From positions 310,001-374,000 of the forward strand of contig NZ_CP031705.1 in assembly GCF_022701255.1 (NCBI RefSeq): DNA of 64,000 nt, in the 5' to 3' direction. Made by a program: the position numbers and the translations under genes. Positions 1-9,003 of this stretch are shown one piece after another. The DNA is from Microcoleus vaginatus HSN003 (GTDB lineage: Bacteria; Cyanobacteriota; Cyanobacteriia; Cyanobacteriales; Microcoleaceae). Numbering within the stretch: the first letter of the stretch is position 1; each line of letters opens with the position of its first letter. The notes under the pieces are model-generated. The model saw only the letters and a program-made list of their open reading frames with translations. It had not been told where the DNA came from and did not search any database.

Positions 1-592
1 TTTTTGTGAAATGGGTTCAGTATGATAAGTATCAAGGATTTTTTGCCTAAAATCAATCGAATAAGCTTTCATTTTTAACAATGTATGAAGTTTGGTACAA
101 GTAAACGTGTTGTGAGTCAAGCATCGTGTGCTTTCAAAAAAATGCTATTATGTGTGGTATCCCTTTCGCGTGGCTTTACTCAACCATGTAATTATAGTTC
201 ATTTGATCTTATCTTCTCTGTTTGACCCTCACGAGTGAGTGTCAGTAACATCATACCTCATCTTTCTGAGAAAGGCTATAGGAGATTAGTTTCCTATTAA
301 GTCCGATCGCACAACCCCAATAAAATTGGTTTGTAGTAAAAACTTGAACTACCAGCCCTTGTGTACCTTGGGTCACCTGAAAACCGCGATACAAAGTTAT
401 ACCAAATCCGGTTTCTATACGCCTTTATTCTTTAGTCTCTTAGAGAGGGACGAAAGACAAGTGTAAGAGCGATGTCAAGGGCCGAGTGCTACAAAGTTTC
501 TAACCCGGATTGAGTAGGGTGAGGAACGCCACAGAAGTTCTGATCTGCTGCGGCGTTTTGTTCGTCAGAACAGGAGACTTTCGCCGCCAATT
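1..592. other. Spacer downstream of the giant repeat protein
   Basis: No convincing gene. Positions 3-50 could be the last 15 codons of a plus-strand gene cut by the window edge (it ends with TAA at 48-50), but this is too short to identify. Positions 525-557 form an imperfect hairpin, with AACGCC and GGCGTT arms, followed by TTTTG. It would suit a terminator for plus-strand transcription. The rest shows no repeat or motif I recognise. Confidence 0.35.
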
Positions 593-3025
593 CTAGAGCT
601 CAGAGAGATTTGGTAGGAAATCCGAGGAGCCGATCGCCCCGTTAACCCCAACCAGATTCGCTAAAACGCGATCCGTTCCTGCTACTCGCAGCAACGTACC
701 GTTGGGAGTGGCGCTAAATTGCAACTGCTGGAAACTCACCCCACCGCTCAAAACAAACTTATCGACGCCTACCTCGAAGTTAATCACAGTATCAGTGCCG
801 CCCTCACCATTCAACACAAATCGATCGCTACCAATACCTCCAATTAAAGTATCGTCGCCCAAGTCGCCAAACAACCAATCGTCTCCAGCGCCGCCATTGA
901 GCAGGTCGTTATCTTTACCCCCAATCAGGGTATCGCTGCCAGCATCTCCGTTGATAGTATCTTGGCCTTCGTTGCCGTAAAGCAAGTCATCGCCATCACC
1001 GCCGTTGATGCAGTCTTGCTGGTCGTTTGCGCCCACCGAGACACCCCGGTTATCAGCACGATCGCCATAGATGGTATCGTTGCCCTCGCCACCGCAGAGT
1101 TCATCGCTGCCGTCACCGCCGTAAATCAAGTCGTCGCCCTGATCTCCGTGTATGAGGTCGTTAGCTTTACCACCGTAAATCAAGTCGTTGTCTTGACCAC
1201 CACTGATAGTATCGTCACCCTCATCGCCGAACAGCACATCAGCACCGATGCCGCCAAAGAGCAAGTCCTGACCGCCAACATCATTAGCTCGACTTCGAGC
1301 ACCGCCGTACATGGTGTCGTCGCCGCTGTCGCCAACAAGGGTATCAGAGCCGAGTTCGCCCCAAATCAGGTCATTATCTTTGCCACCCCAAACACAATCA
1401 TTGCCTTTACCTGCTTGCACGGTATCATTACCGTGCCCGCCGCCGATGATGTCGTTGCCGCTGTCGGCAAAGATTAAGTCTTGTTCGCCGAGATCCCCAA
1501 TGGACTGGGAACTGCCACTGTCGCCGAGCAGAGTATCGGCTCCTTGGCCGCCGTAGAGGGTATCGGAGCCTAATTGACCGTAGATGATGTCATTGCCTTT
1601 ACCTCCGTAAGCGCGATCGTTATCTTTGCCTGCAACCAGCGTATCGTTGCCTTGTTGGCCGTTGAGGAAGTCGTTACCGAAGCCTCCGTACAGCAAGTCG
1701 CGTCCCTGGGAGTCGCTGGCCCTTTGGTCGGCGATGCCCCCAAACAAGCTGTCGGAGCCGAGGCCACCAAACAATGTATCGGAGCCGAGTTCGCCCCAAA
1801 TCAGGTCATTTTCTTTACCTCCAAGGGCAATATCGTCACCTTTGCCGGTATGGATGGTATCGTCGCCCTCGTTGCCGTTAATGAGGTCTGCACCCTCGCC
1901 TCCAAAAATCAAATCGCGAGCATCGTCAGGGTTCTGGGAGTTGTTCTGCCCGGTGTCTCCGAGAATCGTATCCGCACCTCGATCTCCAAACAGGGTGTCA
2001 GAGCCTAAGTCGCCGGCAATCCAGTCATTCTGTTTGCCTGCAAATACGATATCGTTGCCCTCGTCTCCGTAAACAATATCGGTGTCAATGCCCCCAAAAA
2101 TCGTGTCATTGTCTTCGTTGCCGTAAATTTCGTCCGCGCCGTCTTCACCTAAAAGCAGGTCGTTGCCTTCAAAACCGACAATTTTTTGGTTGCCTTTGGT
2201 GTCTACGATGAAGTCATCGCCGTCGGTTCCTTTGGTGGTTTGTCCCTCTGAAAATTGTGAAATAGGCCGGACAAATCCAACTGCGGGTGGTTGCTGCGGG
2301 GGCGCAAAGTTAATTCCCGGTTTTTCAATAATGGGCTGACACAAACAGTCCGTATCTGGTTCTCCGAGCGGATTTGAGATGATCGGCGAGGCCGGCGTTG
2401 GTGTGGGAGTTGGCGCAACCGGCCGCAAGATAGCGACAACAGTAGCGGGTGCGGGACTGGTGGCGCCGCTGTTGTCTGTGGCGCTGTAGGTGAAATTGGC
2501 TCCTGTAAAGTTACCTGTCGTAAAGAAAAATAGTTGCTGCAACTGTTGAGGAGTCAGGGCTTGGCCTGGTGTCACTGGTACACCACCGTTGGCTGGATCT
2601 CCTAAAAACAGGAGTGCTTGGTCTGGTGAGGGCAGGGTGTTGATGGTGTAAGAGACGATCGACCCGTCGGGGTCGCTGCCTCCCAATCCCGTGACTAACT
2701 GGCTGCTGTTGGGCCCTAGGCTGGAGTTGGCATTGTTGGCAATTGGTGGTTGGTTGGGAGTTGAAAGTATGGCAGCCACAGTAGCGGCTGCGGGACTGGA
2801 GGCACCGCTGTTGTCTGTGGCGCTGTAGGTGAAATTGGCTCCTGTAAAGTTGCCTGTGGTGAAGAAAAATAGTTGCTGCAACTGTTCTGGCGTCAGAACT
2901 TGACCTGCTGTCACTGGTACGCCGCCGTTGGCTGGATCTCCTAAAAACAGGACGGCTTGGTCTGCTGGGGGCAGGGTGTTGATGGTGTAGGATGCGATCG
3001 ACCCGTCGGGGTCGCTGCCTCCCAA
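593..3025 (-). CDS. C-terminal part of giant RTX/Ig-like repeat protein (frameshifted from the upstream part)
   Basis: This open frame is the continuation of the gene that starts at 8291, separated from it by a one-base frameshift in the G run 3161-3164. Its real upstream boundary is therefore not a start codon. It encodes the last Ig/cadherin-like units (NQPPxANNANSSL motif), a short linker, then a long RTX block of GGxGxDxLx nonapeptides spanning roughly 660-2240, and a C-terminal cap ending at 593. RTX repeats bind calcium after type I secretion, so the intact product should be exported and fold outside the cell, probably as an adhesin or matrix protein. No T1SS genes are in the window. 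Whether this fragment is translated alone is unknown. Confidence 0.8.
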   Translation of the reverse strand: MGGSDPDGSIASYTINTLPPADQAVLFLGDPANGGVPVTAGQVLTPEQLQQLFFFTTGNFTGANFTYSATDNSGASSPAAATVAAILSTPNQPPIANNANSSLGPNSSQLVTGLGGSDPDGSIVSYTINTLPSPDQALLFLGDPANGGVPVTPGQALTPQQLQQLFFFTTGNFTGANFTYSATDNSGATSPAPATVVAILRPVAPTPTPTPASPIISNPLGEPDTDCLCQPIIEKPGINFAPPQQPPAVGFVRPISQFSEGQTTKGTDGDDFIVDTKGNQKIVGFEGNDLLLGEDGADEIYGNEDNDTIFGGIDTDIVYGDEGNDIVFAGKQNDWIAGDLGSDTLFGDRGADTILGDTGQNNSQNPDDARDLIFGGEGADLINGNEGDDTIHTGKGDDIALGGKENDLIWGELGSDTLFGGLGSDSLFGGIADQRASDSQGRDLLYGGFGNDFLNGQQGNDTLVAGKDNDRAYGGKGNDIIYGQLGSDTLYGGQGADTLLGDSGSSQSIGDLGEQDLIFADSGNDIIGGGHGNDTVQAGKGNDCVWGGKDNDLIWGELGSDTLVGDSGDDTMYGGARSRANDVGGQDLLFGGIGADVLFGDEGDDTISGGQDNDLIYGGKANDLIHGDQGDDLIYGGDGSDELCGGEGNDTIYGDRADNRGVSVGANDQQDCINGGDGDDLLYGNEGQDTINGDAGSDTLIGGKDNDLLNGGAGDDWLFGDLGDDTLIGGIGSDRFVLNGEGGTDTVINFEVGVDKFVLSGGVSFQQLQFSATPNGTLLRVAGTDRVLANLVGVNGAIGSSDFLPNLSEL

Positions 3026-6000
3026 TCCTGTGACTAACTGGCTGCTGTTGGGCCCTAGGCTGGAGTTGGCATTGTTGGCAACTGGTGGTTGGTTGGGAGT
3101 TGGTGTGGGAGTGGGAGTTGTGGGAGTTGGTGTGGGAGTTGGTGTTGTGGGAGTTGGTGTGGGGAGTTGGTGTTAGCACTATCAGTCCATTCACAGTAGC
3201 GGTAGCGGGTGAACTGATAGCCCCGCTGTTGTCTGTGGCGCTGTAGATGAAATTGGTTCCTGTAAAGTTGCCTGTGGTGAAGAAAAATAGTTGCTGTAAC
3301 TGTTCTGGAGTCAGGACTTGGCCTGGTGTCACCGCTTGGCCGCCGTTGGCTGGATCTCCTAAAAACAGGACTGCTTGGTCTGCTGGGGGCAGGGTGTTGA
3401 TGGTGTAGGATGCGATCGACCCGTCGGGGTCGCTGCCTCCCAATCCTGTGACTAACTGGCTGCTGTTGGGCTCTAGGCTGGAGTTGGCATTGTTAGCCAA
3501 TGGCGGTTGGTTGTCAGTTGGAGTTGGCGTTGGTGCGGGAGTTGGCGCAACCGGTCGCAAGATAGCCGCCACAGTAGCGGCTGCGGGACTGGTGGCGCCG
3601 CTGTTGTCTGTGGCGCTGTAGGTGAAATTGGCTCCTGTAAAGTTGCCTGTGGTGAAGAAAAATAGTTGCTGTAACTGTTCTGGAGTCAGGACTTGGGCTG
3701 GTGTCACTGGTACACCACCGTTGGCTGGATCTCCTAAAAACAGGACGGCTTGGTCTGGTGAGGGCAGAGTGTTGATGGTGTAAGAGACGATCGACCCGTC
3801 GGGGTCGCTGCCTCCCAATCCTGTGACTAACTGGCTGCTATTGGGCTCTAGGCTGGAGTTGGCATTGTTGGCAACTGGTGGTTGGTTGGGAGTTGAAAGT
3901 GTGGCCGCGACAGTAGCGACAGCGGGACTGGTGGCGCCGCTGTTGTCTGTGGCGCTGTAGGTAAAATTCGCTCCTGTAAAGTTGCCTGTGGTGAAGAAAA
4001 ATAGTTGCTGCAACTGTTCTGGAGTCAGGACTTGACCTGGTGTCACTGGTACACCACCGTTGGCTGGATCTCCTAAAAACAGGACTGCTTGGTCTGCTGG
4101 GGGCAGGGTGTTGATGGTGTAAGAGGCGATCGACCCGTCGGGGTCGCTGCCTCCCAATCCCGTGACTAACTGGCTGCTGTTGGGCCCTAGGCTGGAGTTT
4201 GCATTGTTGGCTAATGGCGGTTGGTTGGGAGTTGGTGTGGGAGTTGGACTTGTGGGAGTTGGTGTGGGAGTTGGACTTGTGGGAGTTGGTGTGGGAGTTG
4301 GACTTGTGGGTGTTGGAGTTGGAGTTGGACTTGTGGGTGTTGGAGTTGGAGTTGGACTTGTGGGTGTTGGAGTTGGAGTTGGACTTGTGGGTGTTGGAGT
4401 TGGAGTTGGACTTGTGGGTGTGGGAGTTGGAGTTGGACTTGTGGGTGTTGGAGTGGGAGTTGGGCTTGTGGGAGTTGGTGTGGGAGTTGGACTTGTGGGT
4501 ATGGGAGTGGGAGTTGGACTTGTGGGTGTGGGAGTGGGAGTTGGACTTGTGGGTGTTGGAGTTGGAGTTGGACTTGTGGGTGTTGGTGTGGGAGTTGGAC
4601 TTGTGGGAGTTGGTGTGGGAGTTGGTGCTATCAGTCCAGCCACTGTAGCGGTAGCGGGTGGACTGATAGCACCACTGTTGTCTGTAGCGCTGTAGGTGAA
4701 ATTGGCTCCTGTAAAGTTACCTGTCGTGAAGAAAAATAGTTGCTGTAACTGTTCTGGCGTCAGGACTTGGCCTGGTGTCACTGGTACGCCACCGTTGGCT
4801 GGATCTCCTAAAAACAGGACGGCTTGGTCTGCTGGGGGCAAGGTGTTGATGGTGTAGGATGCGATCGACCCGTCGGGGTCGCTGCCTCCCAATCCCGTGA
4901 CTAACTGGCTGCTGTTGGGTGCCAGGATAGAGTTCGCATTGTTGGCAACGGGCGGTTGGTTGGGAGGTGGTGTCAGAGTTGTGGTGACTGTAGATTCGTT
5001 GTTGCCGGGAGTCGGGTCAGCGGTAGTTGAGGTACTTCTGGCGGTGTTGCTGACGCTGCCGGATGCAGGTGCGATGAAGCTGACTGTGTTGGTGACGGCG
5101 ACACCGCTGGCTAAGCTGGCAACTGGCGCGAAGCTGACAATACCTGTAACCGGATCGTAGACACCGCCGTTGACTCCTGTTAAGCCGGGAACGATGGTGT
5201 CGGTAACGGTGACGTTTTCGGCTGTGCTTGGGCCGTTGTTGACTGTGGAAATTGTGTAAGTAACTGCTTCACCTGTTGTGGCTGCCGTAGTCCCGGTTTT
5301 GGTGGTAACAACGTCGGCACTAGGTGTCAGAGGTGTGGTGACTGTAGCTTCGTTGTTCCCCGGAGTGGGGTCAGCGGTAGTTGAGCTGCTTCTGGCGGTG
5401 TTGCTGACGCTGCCGGATGGGGGTGCGATGAAGCTGACTGTGTTGGTGACGCTGCCTGTGTTGGTTAAGCTGACAGCCTCGAAGGTGACAATACCTGTAG
5501 CGGCATCGTAGACACCGCCGTTGGAGGGGATTACTCCTGTTAAGCCTGGAAGGATGGTGTCGGTAACGGTGACGTTTTCGGCTGTGCTTGGGCCGTTATT
5601 GACTGTGGAAATTGTGTAAGTAACTGCTTCACCAGGTGCTGCTGCCGTAGTCCCGGTTTTGGTGGTAACAACGTCGGCACTAGGTGTCAGAGTTGTGGTG
5701 ACTGTAGATTCGTTGTTCCCCGGAGTGGGGTCAGCGGTAGTTGAGCTGCTTCTGGCGGTGTTGCTGACGCTGCCGGATGGGGGTGCGATGAAGCTGACTG
5801 TGTTGGTGACGCTGCCTGTGTTGGTTAAGCTGACAGCCTCGAAGGTGACAATACCTGTAGCGGCATCGTAGACACCGCCGTTGGAGGGGATTACTCCTGT
5901 TAAGCCTGGAAGGATGGTGTCGGTAACGGTGACGTTTTCGGCTGTGCTTGGGCCGTTATTGACTGTGGAAATTGTGTAAGTAACTGCTTCACCAGGTGCT

Positions 6001-8291
6001 GCTGCCGTAGTCCCGGTTTTGGTGGTAACAACGTCGGCACTAGGTGTCAGAGTTGTGGTGACTGTAGATTCGTTGTTCCCCGGAGTGGGGTCAGCGGTAG
6101 TTGAGCTGCTTCTGGCGGTGTTGCTGACGCTGCCGGATGGGGGTGCGATGAAGCTGACTGTGTTGGTGACGCTGCCTGTGTTGGTTAAGCTGACAGCCTC
6201 GAAGGTGACAATACCTGTAGCGGCATCGTAGACACCGCCGTTGGAGGGGATTACTCCTGTTAAGCCTGGAAGGATGGTGTCGGTAACGGTGACGTTTTCG
6301 GCTGTGCTTGGGCCGTTGTTGACTGTGGAAATTGTGTAAGTAACTGTTTCACCTGGTGCTGCTGCCGTAGTCCCGGTTTTCGTAGTAACAACGTCGGCAA
6401 GAGCATCAACAATTGTAGTTGAGACTTGAGAAATGAGTTGGGAACTATTGTTGTTAGCTAGATCTGGGTCGAAAGTGCTGGAGCTGCTATAGGCAGTGTT
6501 AGTTAAGGTAGCGCCGGCGGTTGCGGGAACTGTGGCGGTGATGGTGCGAGTTTCACTAGCACCGTTAGCCAGAGTTGGAATAGTTGGCCAGATGACCATC
6601 CTCGTTGTGGGATTGAAAGTACCGTCGTTGTCAGTGTTGACGAAAGTTAAGCCCTCTGGGAGCGGATCTTGAATCAGGACGCTTTCGGCGTTGTCTGGCC
6701 CGTTATTTGTGGAGGTAATTGTATAGGTAATGGTGCTGTTGGGTATGGCATAGAGCGGGCCTTTTTTAACAATGGAAACGTCAGCTACGAGTGTAGGCGG
6801 ATTTATACTTTCGACGATGACATTGTTAACTTCGTGAATGTTTGTGTTTCCGCCTGTCGAAGCAGCAAAGCCAAATTTAAAAGTACGTGGCACTTCTCCG
6901 TTTATAGTTGCCAAATTTGTTATGTCGATTAGTGTTTCGCCCGCATCAAATGTGCCACTACCGTCCAAGTCGAAGCCAACTGTCAGACGGTTAGGTGTTG
7001 CTGAATTCGTCGGGAATAAGGTAATTTGGACGGTTCTTTTAGCTTCAGCGCGAATGGTTGTATCTTTATTATCTATACCACCCGGAACGACAGTGCTAGT
7101 TAAAAAATTATAAGCTGTGCTTTCGCTGCCTCTAAGTCCTACTGCATCAGGTAGCGGTCCCGTGCCGCCCACACGCCCTGCAGTGGGATTGGAAAAATTG
7201 CCAAACTCGTCTAATCCGACACCTAAATAACCTCCTGAAAGACCAGTTGAAAACAGAGCAGGATCGGGATTATTATTCTGAGCATAGCCGAGAGAGCCGC
7301 CAAAGCCTCCCGCTTGTGTTGGCGTAGCTGTTCCGTCAATCAGGAAAAAACTAATGCCATCCGCACCCAGGAACTCACCCGACGGAGGAGGAACAGTACC
7401 TCTGTTATAGGCAAAGAAATCAAAGGTAATTCTCAGACCTTCAGTTGCAGAAATGGGGTTGTTGTAGATTACAAAAGCTGCTTGTCTCAATTGATTTGAG
7501 GTTAATCTCAAAGTACCTGTTCCGGGTGTATCGCCAGTCCCTAAAGCAGGAATAACGCCGCTGGGGTTTGGTGTACTACCTGCGGTTAAGCCTGGGTTAG
7601 CTGTAGAGGCGTTGCCAACTCCATATATCCAAGGCCCGATTACTGTTGAATTTTTAAATTCTTCAGCCGCTAAGGTGGCCAGGACTGATGTGTAGCCTTC
7701 TAGGACTTCTTTTTCAAAGGCTATTTCGGTATTTATTTGTCCTGTGGCAATTTCTAATTCCCAGTTGCCACCTAGTGCTGCACTACCAGTTAAATTATTG
7801 GAAGCCGCAACATTTGCTCCTGTTATGTGGCTGAGTTTTTGTATAAATTTTAGACCTGAGTCCCCGGCGCCGGTGTTGCAACTTAACAGCAGAATGCTAC
7901 CTGTTTCGTTGAGAGCTTTACCCCACTGCTGCAATTGGCTGGAATAGATTTCTATATTGTGAATATTGAGTTCTGTTGAGCCAATTTCTACTGATGCTGA
8001 TGCGCCGTGAGCAACTATTTGAATACTGTTGAGGCTGTGCCGCGAGGCTGCAATTTCGGCAATTTGTTCGATTCCATCCCGGGTTCTATCGAGCAGGATT
8101 ACTTCTGTATCGCTTTTCACTCCCCTGAGAAACTCTTGGTAGTTTTCTACTTTTGAATCCACAATCGCTAGATTTTTTGGGGGAGCGGTCTCTTCTTTAT
8201 AGCTGGCTTGTCTGAAGATTTTAGTTTCCATATTGGTATATTTCCGTGTTTGTGCGGCTGACAAATTTGACAGATTTGGGAGGGTTTTCAT
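2511..8291 (-). CDS. Giant surface protein, N-terminal part: DUF4347, lectin-like, DUF11 and Ig-like repeats
   Basis: Domains in order: a DUF4347 domain (about residues 40-200, with VAHGAS and LLLSCNTGAG motifs); an L-type lectin-like domain (about 205-495, with GADGISFFLIDG and GGYLGVGLDEFGNFS); DUF11 repeats (about 500-1115, four of them about 120 residues each and nearly identical); an Ig/cadherin-like unit; a linker of about 14 copies of a TPTPTPTSP nonamer; and three more Ig-like units. Past position 3164 the frame is wrong: the last about 215 residues are a frameshifted translation of further Ig-like units rich in H, Q and R. Removing one base restores a single frame of about 2,565 codons to 593. 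DUF4347 with DUF11 and RTX repeats is common in large exported cyanobacterial proteins. Neither Met1 nor Met21 has a clear ribosome-binding site. Confidence 0.85.
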   Translation of the reverse strand: MKTLPNLSNLSAAQTRKYTNMETKIFRQASYKEETAPPKNLAIVDSKVENYQEFLRGVKSDTEVILLDRTRDGIEQIAEIAASRHSLNSIQIVAHGASASVEIGSTELNIHNIEIYSSQLQQWGKALNETGSILLLSCNTGAGDSGLKFIQKLSHITGANVAASNNLTGSAALGGNWELEIATGQINTEIAFEKEVLEGYTSVLATLAAEEFKNSTVIGPWIYGVGNASTANPGLTAGSTPNPSGVIPALGTGDTPGTGTLRLTSNQLRQAAFVIYNNPISATEGLRITFDFFAYNRGTVPPPSGEFLGADGISFFLIDGTATPTQAGGFGGSLGYAQNNNPDPALFSTGLSGGYLGVGLDEFGNFSNPTAGRVGGTGPLPDAVGLRGSESTAYNFLTSTVVPGGIDNKDTTIRAEAKRTVQITLFPTNSATPNRLTVGFDLDGSGTFDAGETLIDITNLATINGEVPRTFKFGFAASTGGNTNIHEVNNVIVESINPPTLVADVSIVKKGPLYAIPNSTITYTITSTNNGPDNAESVLIQDPLPEGLTFVNTDNDGTFNPTTRMVIWPTIPTLANGASETRTITATVPATAGATLTNTAYSSSSTFDPDLANNNSSQLISQVSTTIVDALADVVTTKTGTTAAAPGETVTYTISTVNNGPSTAENVTVTDTILPGLTGVIPSNGGVYDAATGIVTFEAVSLTNTGSVTNTVSFIAPPSGSVSNTARSSSTTADPTPGNNESTVTTTLTPSADVVTTKTGTTAAAPGEAVTYTISTVNNGPSTAENVTVTDTILPGLTGVIPSNGGVYDAATGIVTFEAVSLTNTGSVTNTVSFIAPPSGSVSNTARSSSTTADPTPGNNESTVTTTLTPSADVVTTKTGTTAAAPGEAVTYTISTVNNGPSTAENVTVTDTILPGLTGVIPSNGGVYDAATGIVTFEAVSLTNTGSVTNTVSFIAPPSGSVSNTARSSSTTADPTPGNNEATVTTPLTPSADVVTTKTGTTAATTGEAVTYTISTVNNGPSTAENVTVTDTIVPGLTGVNGGVYDPVTGIVSFAPVASLASGVAVTNTVSFIAPASGSVSNTARSTSTTADPTPGNNESTVTTTLTPPPNQPPVANNANSILAPNSSQLVTGLGGSDPDGSIASYTINTLPPADQAVLFLGDPANGGVPVTPGQVLTPEQLQQLFFFTTGNFTGANFTYSATDNSGAISPPATATVAGLIAPTPTPTPTSPTPTPTPTSPTPTPTPTSPTPTPTPTSPTPTPIPTSPTPTPTPTSPTPTPTPTSPTPTPTPTSPTPTPTPTSPTPTPTPTSPTPTPTPTSPTPTPTPTSPTPTPTPTSPTPTPTPTSPTPTPTPNQPPLANNANSSLGPNSSQLVTGLGGSDPDGSIASYTINTLPPADQAVLFLGDPANGGVPVTPGQVLTPEQLQQLFFFTTGNFTGANFTYSATDNSGATSPAVATVAATLSTPNQPPVANNANSSLEPNSSQLVTGLGGSDPDGSIVSYTINTLPSPDQAVLFLGDPANGGVPVTPAQVLTPEQLQQLFFFTTGNFTGANFTYSATDNSGATSPAAATVAAILRPVAPTPAPTPTPTDNQPPLANNANSSLEPNSSQLVTGLGGSDPDGSIASYTINTLPPADQAVLFLGDPANGGQAVTPGQVLTPEQLQQLFFFTTGNFTGTNFIYSATDNSGAISSPATATVNGLIVLTPTPHTNSHNTNSHTNSHNSHSHTNSQPTTSCQQCQLQPRAQQQPVSHRIGRQRPRRVDRILHHQHPAPSRPSRPVFRRSSQRRRTSDSRSSSDARTVAATIFLHHRQLYRSQFHLQRHRQQRCLQSRSRYCGCHTFNSQPTTNCQQCQLQPRAQQQPVSHGIGRQRPRRVDRLLHHQHPALTRPSTPVFRRSSQRWCTSDTRPSPDSSTVAATIFLYDR
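3161..3164 (-). other. Frameshift site (extra G) in the giant repeat gene
   Basis: The plus strand reads TGTGGGGAGTTGG here, while equivalent TP-linker units elsewhere in the gene read TGTGGGAGTTGG. Dropping one G changes the minus-strand reading from out-of-frame His/Asn/Ser residues to a TP-rich linker leading directly into NQPPVANNANSSL. The two frames differ by exactly one base: the span 593-8291 is 7,699 nt, and 7,698 is divisible by 3. Confidence 0.85.
4230..4640 (-). repeat. 27-bp tandem repeat encoding a TPTPTPTSP linker
   Basis: About 14 units of a 27-bp GTTGGnGTnGGnGTTGGACTTGTGG-type repeat, in frame within the giant repeat gene. It encodes a Thr/Pro-rich spacer between Ig-like units. 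Because the unit is a multiple of 3, copy-number change alters linker length without changing frame. Confidence 0.9.
4921..6377 (-). repeat. 360-bp near-identical tandem repeats encoding DUF11 domains
   Basis: The same sequence (GCTGCCGTAGTCCCGGTTTT) recurs at 5281, 5641, 6001 and 6361, an exact 360-bp period. The 5641-6000 and 6001-6360 units are almost identical; the 4921-5280 unit is more diverged. Each encodes one DUF11 domain of about 120 residues. Confidence 0.9.
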
Positions 8292-9003
8292 TTTTGGTTA
8301 ATTGGGTTGCTAAATCTAAGCTACCCCTTTTCATAGATGACGATAAACTTTCAACTATAAAGTTTATAAAATTATTTTATTAGAAAATATAATGGTTACC
8401 TCTATTTGTTATTTGTGATGTTAGTCAATCATTAGACAGGATTTACTGCGCTCGCCCTGGGATGTCCTGAGGCGGCCGATCGCTGCAACTCCTAACATGA
8501 ATAAGGGGTAACAGCCTTTGTGTTAGCCAATATGCTCTATTTTTGGGAAAAATGATCTCAGGTCTAACGTTAGTTATATGGTAAATTACTTACGGATTCA
8601 TCAGCATAAGGGGTGTGACCCCTCAGGATAGTTTTCTGAGTCGGGTGACATCGAGGCTGGCTCAGACAACTTGAACCGTAAATATACTGAGAATATTAAC
8701 TTCCTAAAAATTGGCAGATTTTGACTTGGAGGTGCGATCGCTGTTGAAAGTTGAAAGTACCGTATTTCTAGAGATTTATACTTATACTAATTTGGCGCGC
8801 ATTAAACTCACAGCAATGTAATAATAGCCACTCAACGCTACAAAAGTTAATTAAAAAAACGGGGAAATTAGATATGTTAATAGCAGGATTGCGGTGACAA
8901 AAAAGAACGATCGCCCTTGAATTAAAAAAGTACGATCGCCCTTTACACCCTCTTTATATCTAAATCATGAAACTGCGTCTATCGCACCCTCTAAGGCAGC
9001 TTG
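8292..9003. other. Spacer between the repeat protein and prolyl oligopeptidase genes
   Basis: AT-rich DNA with no plausible ORF. It should hold the promoter of the minus-strand repeat protein near 8300-8420. I see no clear -35/-10 pair, riboswitch or mobile-element end here. Confidence 0.4.

Noticed and set aside
702..2072. Several plus-strand ORFs rich in Val, Ala, Pro and Ser
   Set aside because: Antisense shadows of the RTX nonapeptide repeats on the minus strand.
4162..4739. Three plus-strand ORFs made of GVGV, WELVWELDL and WSWSWTCG repeats
   Set aside because: They are antisense readings of the TP-linker repeat in the minus-strand giant gene and have no start signals.
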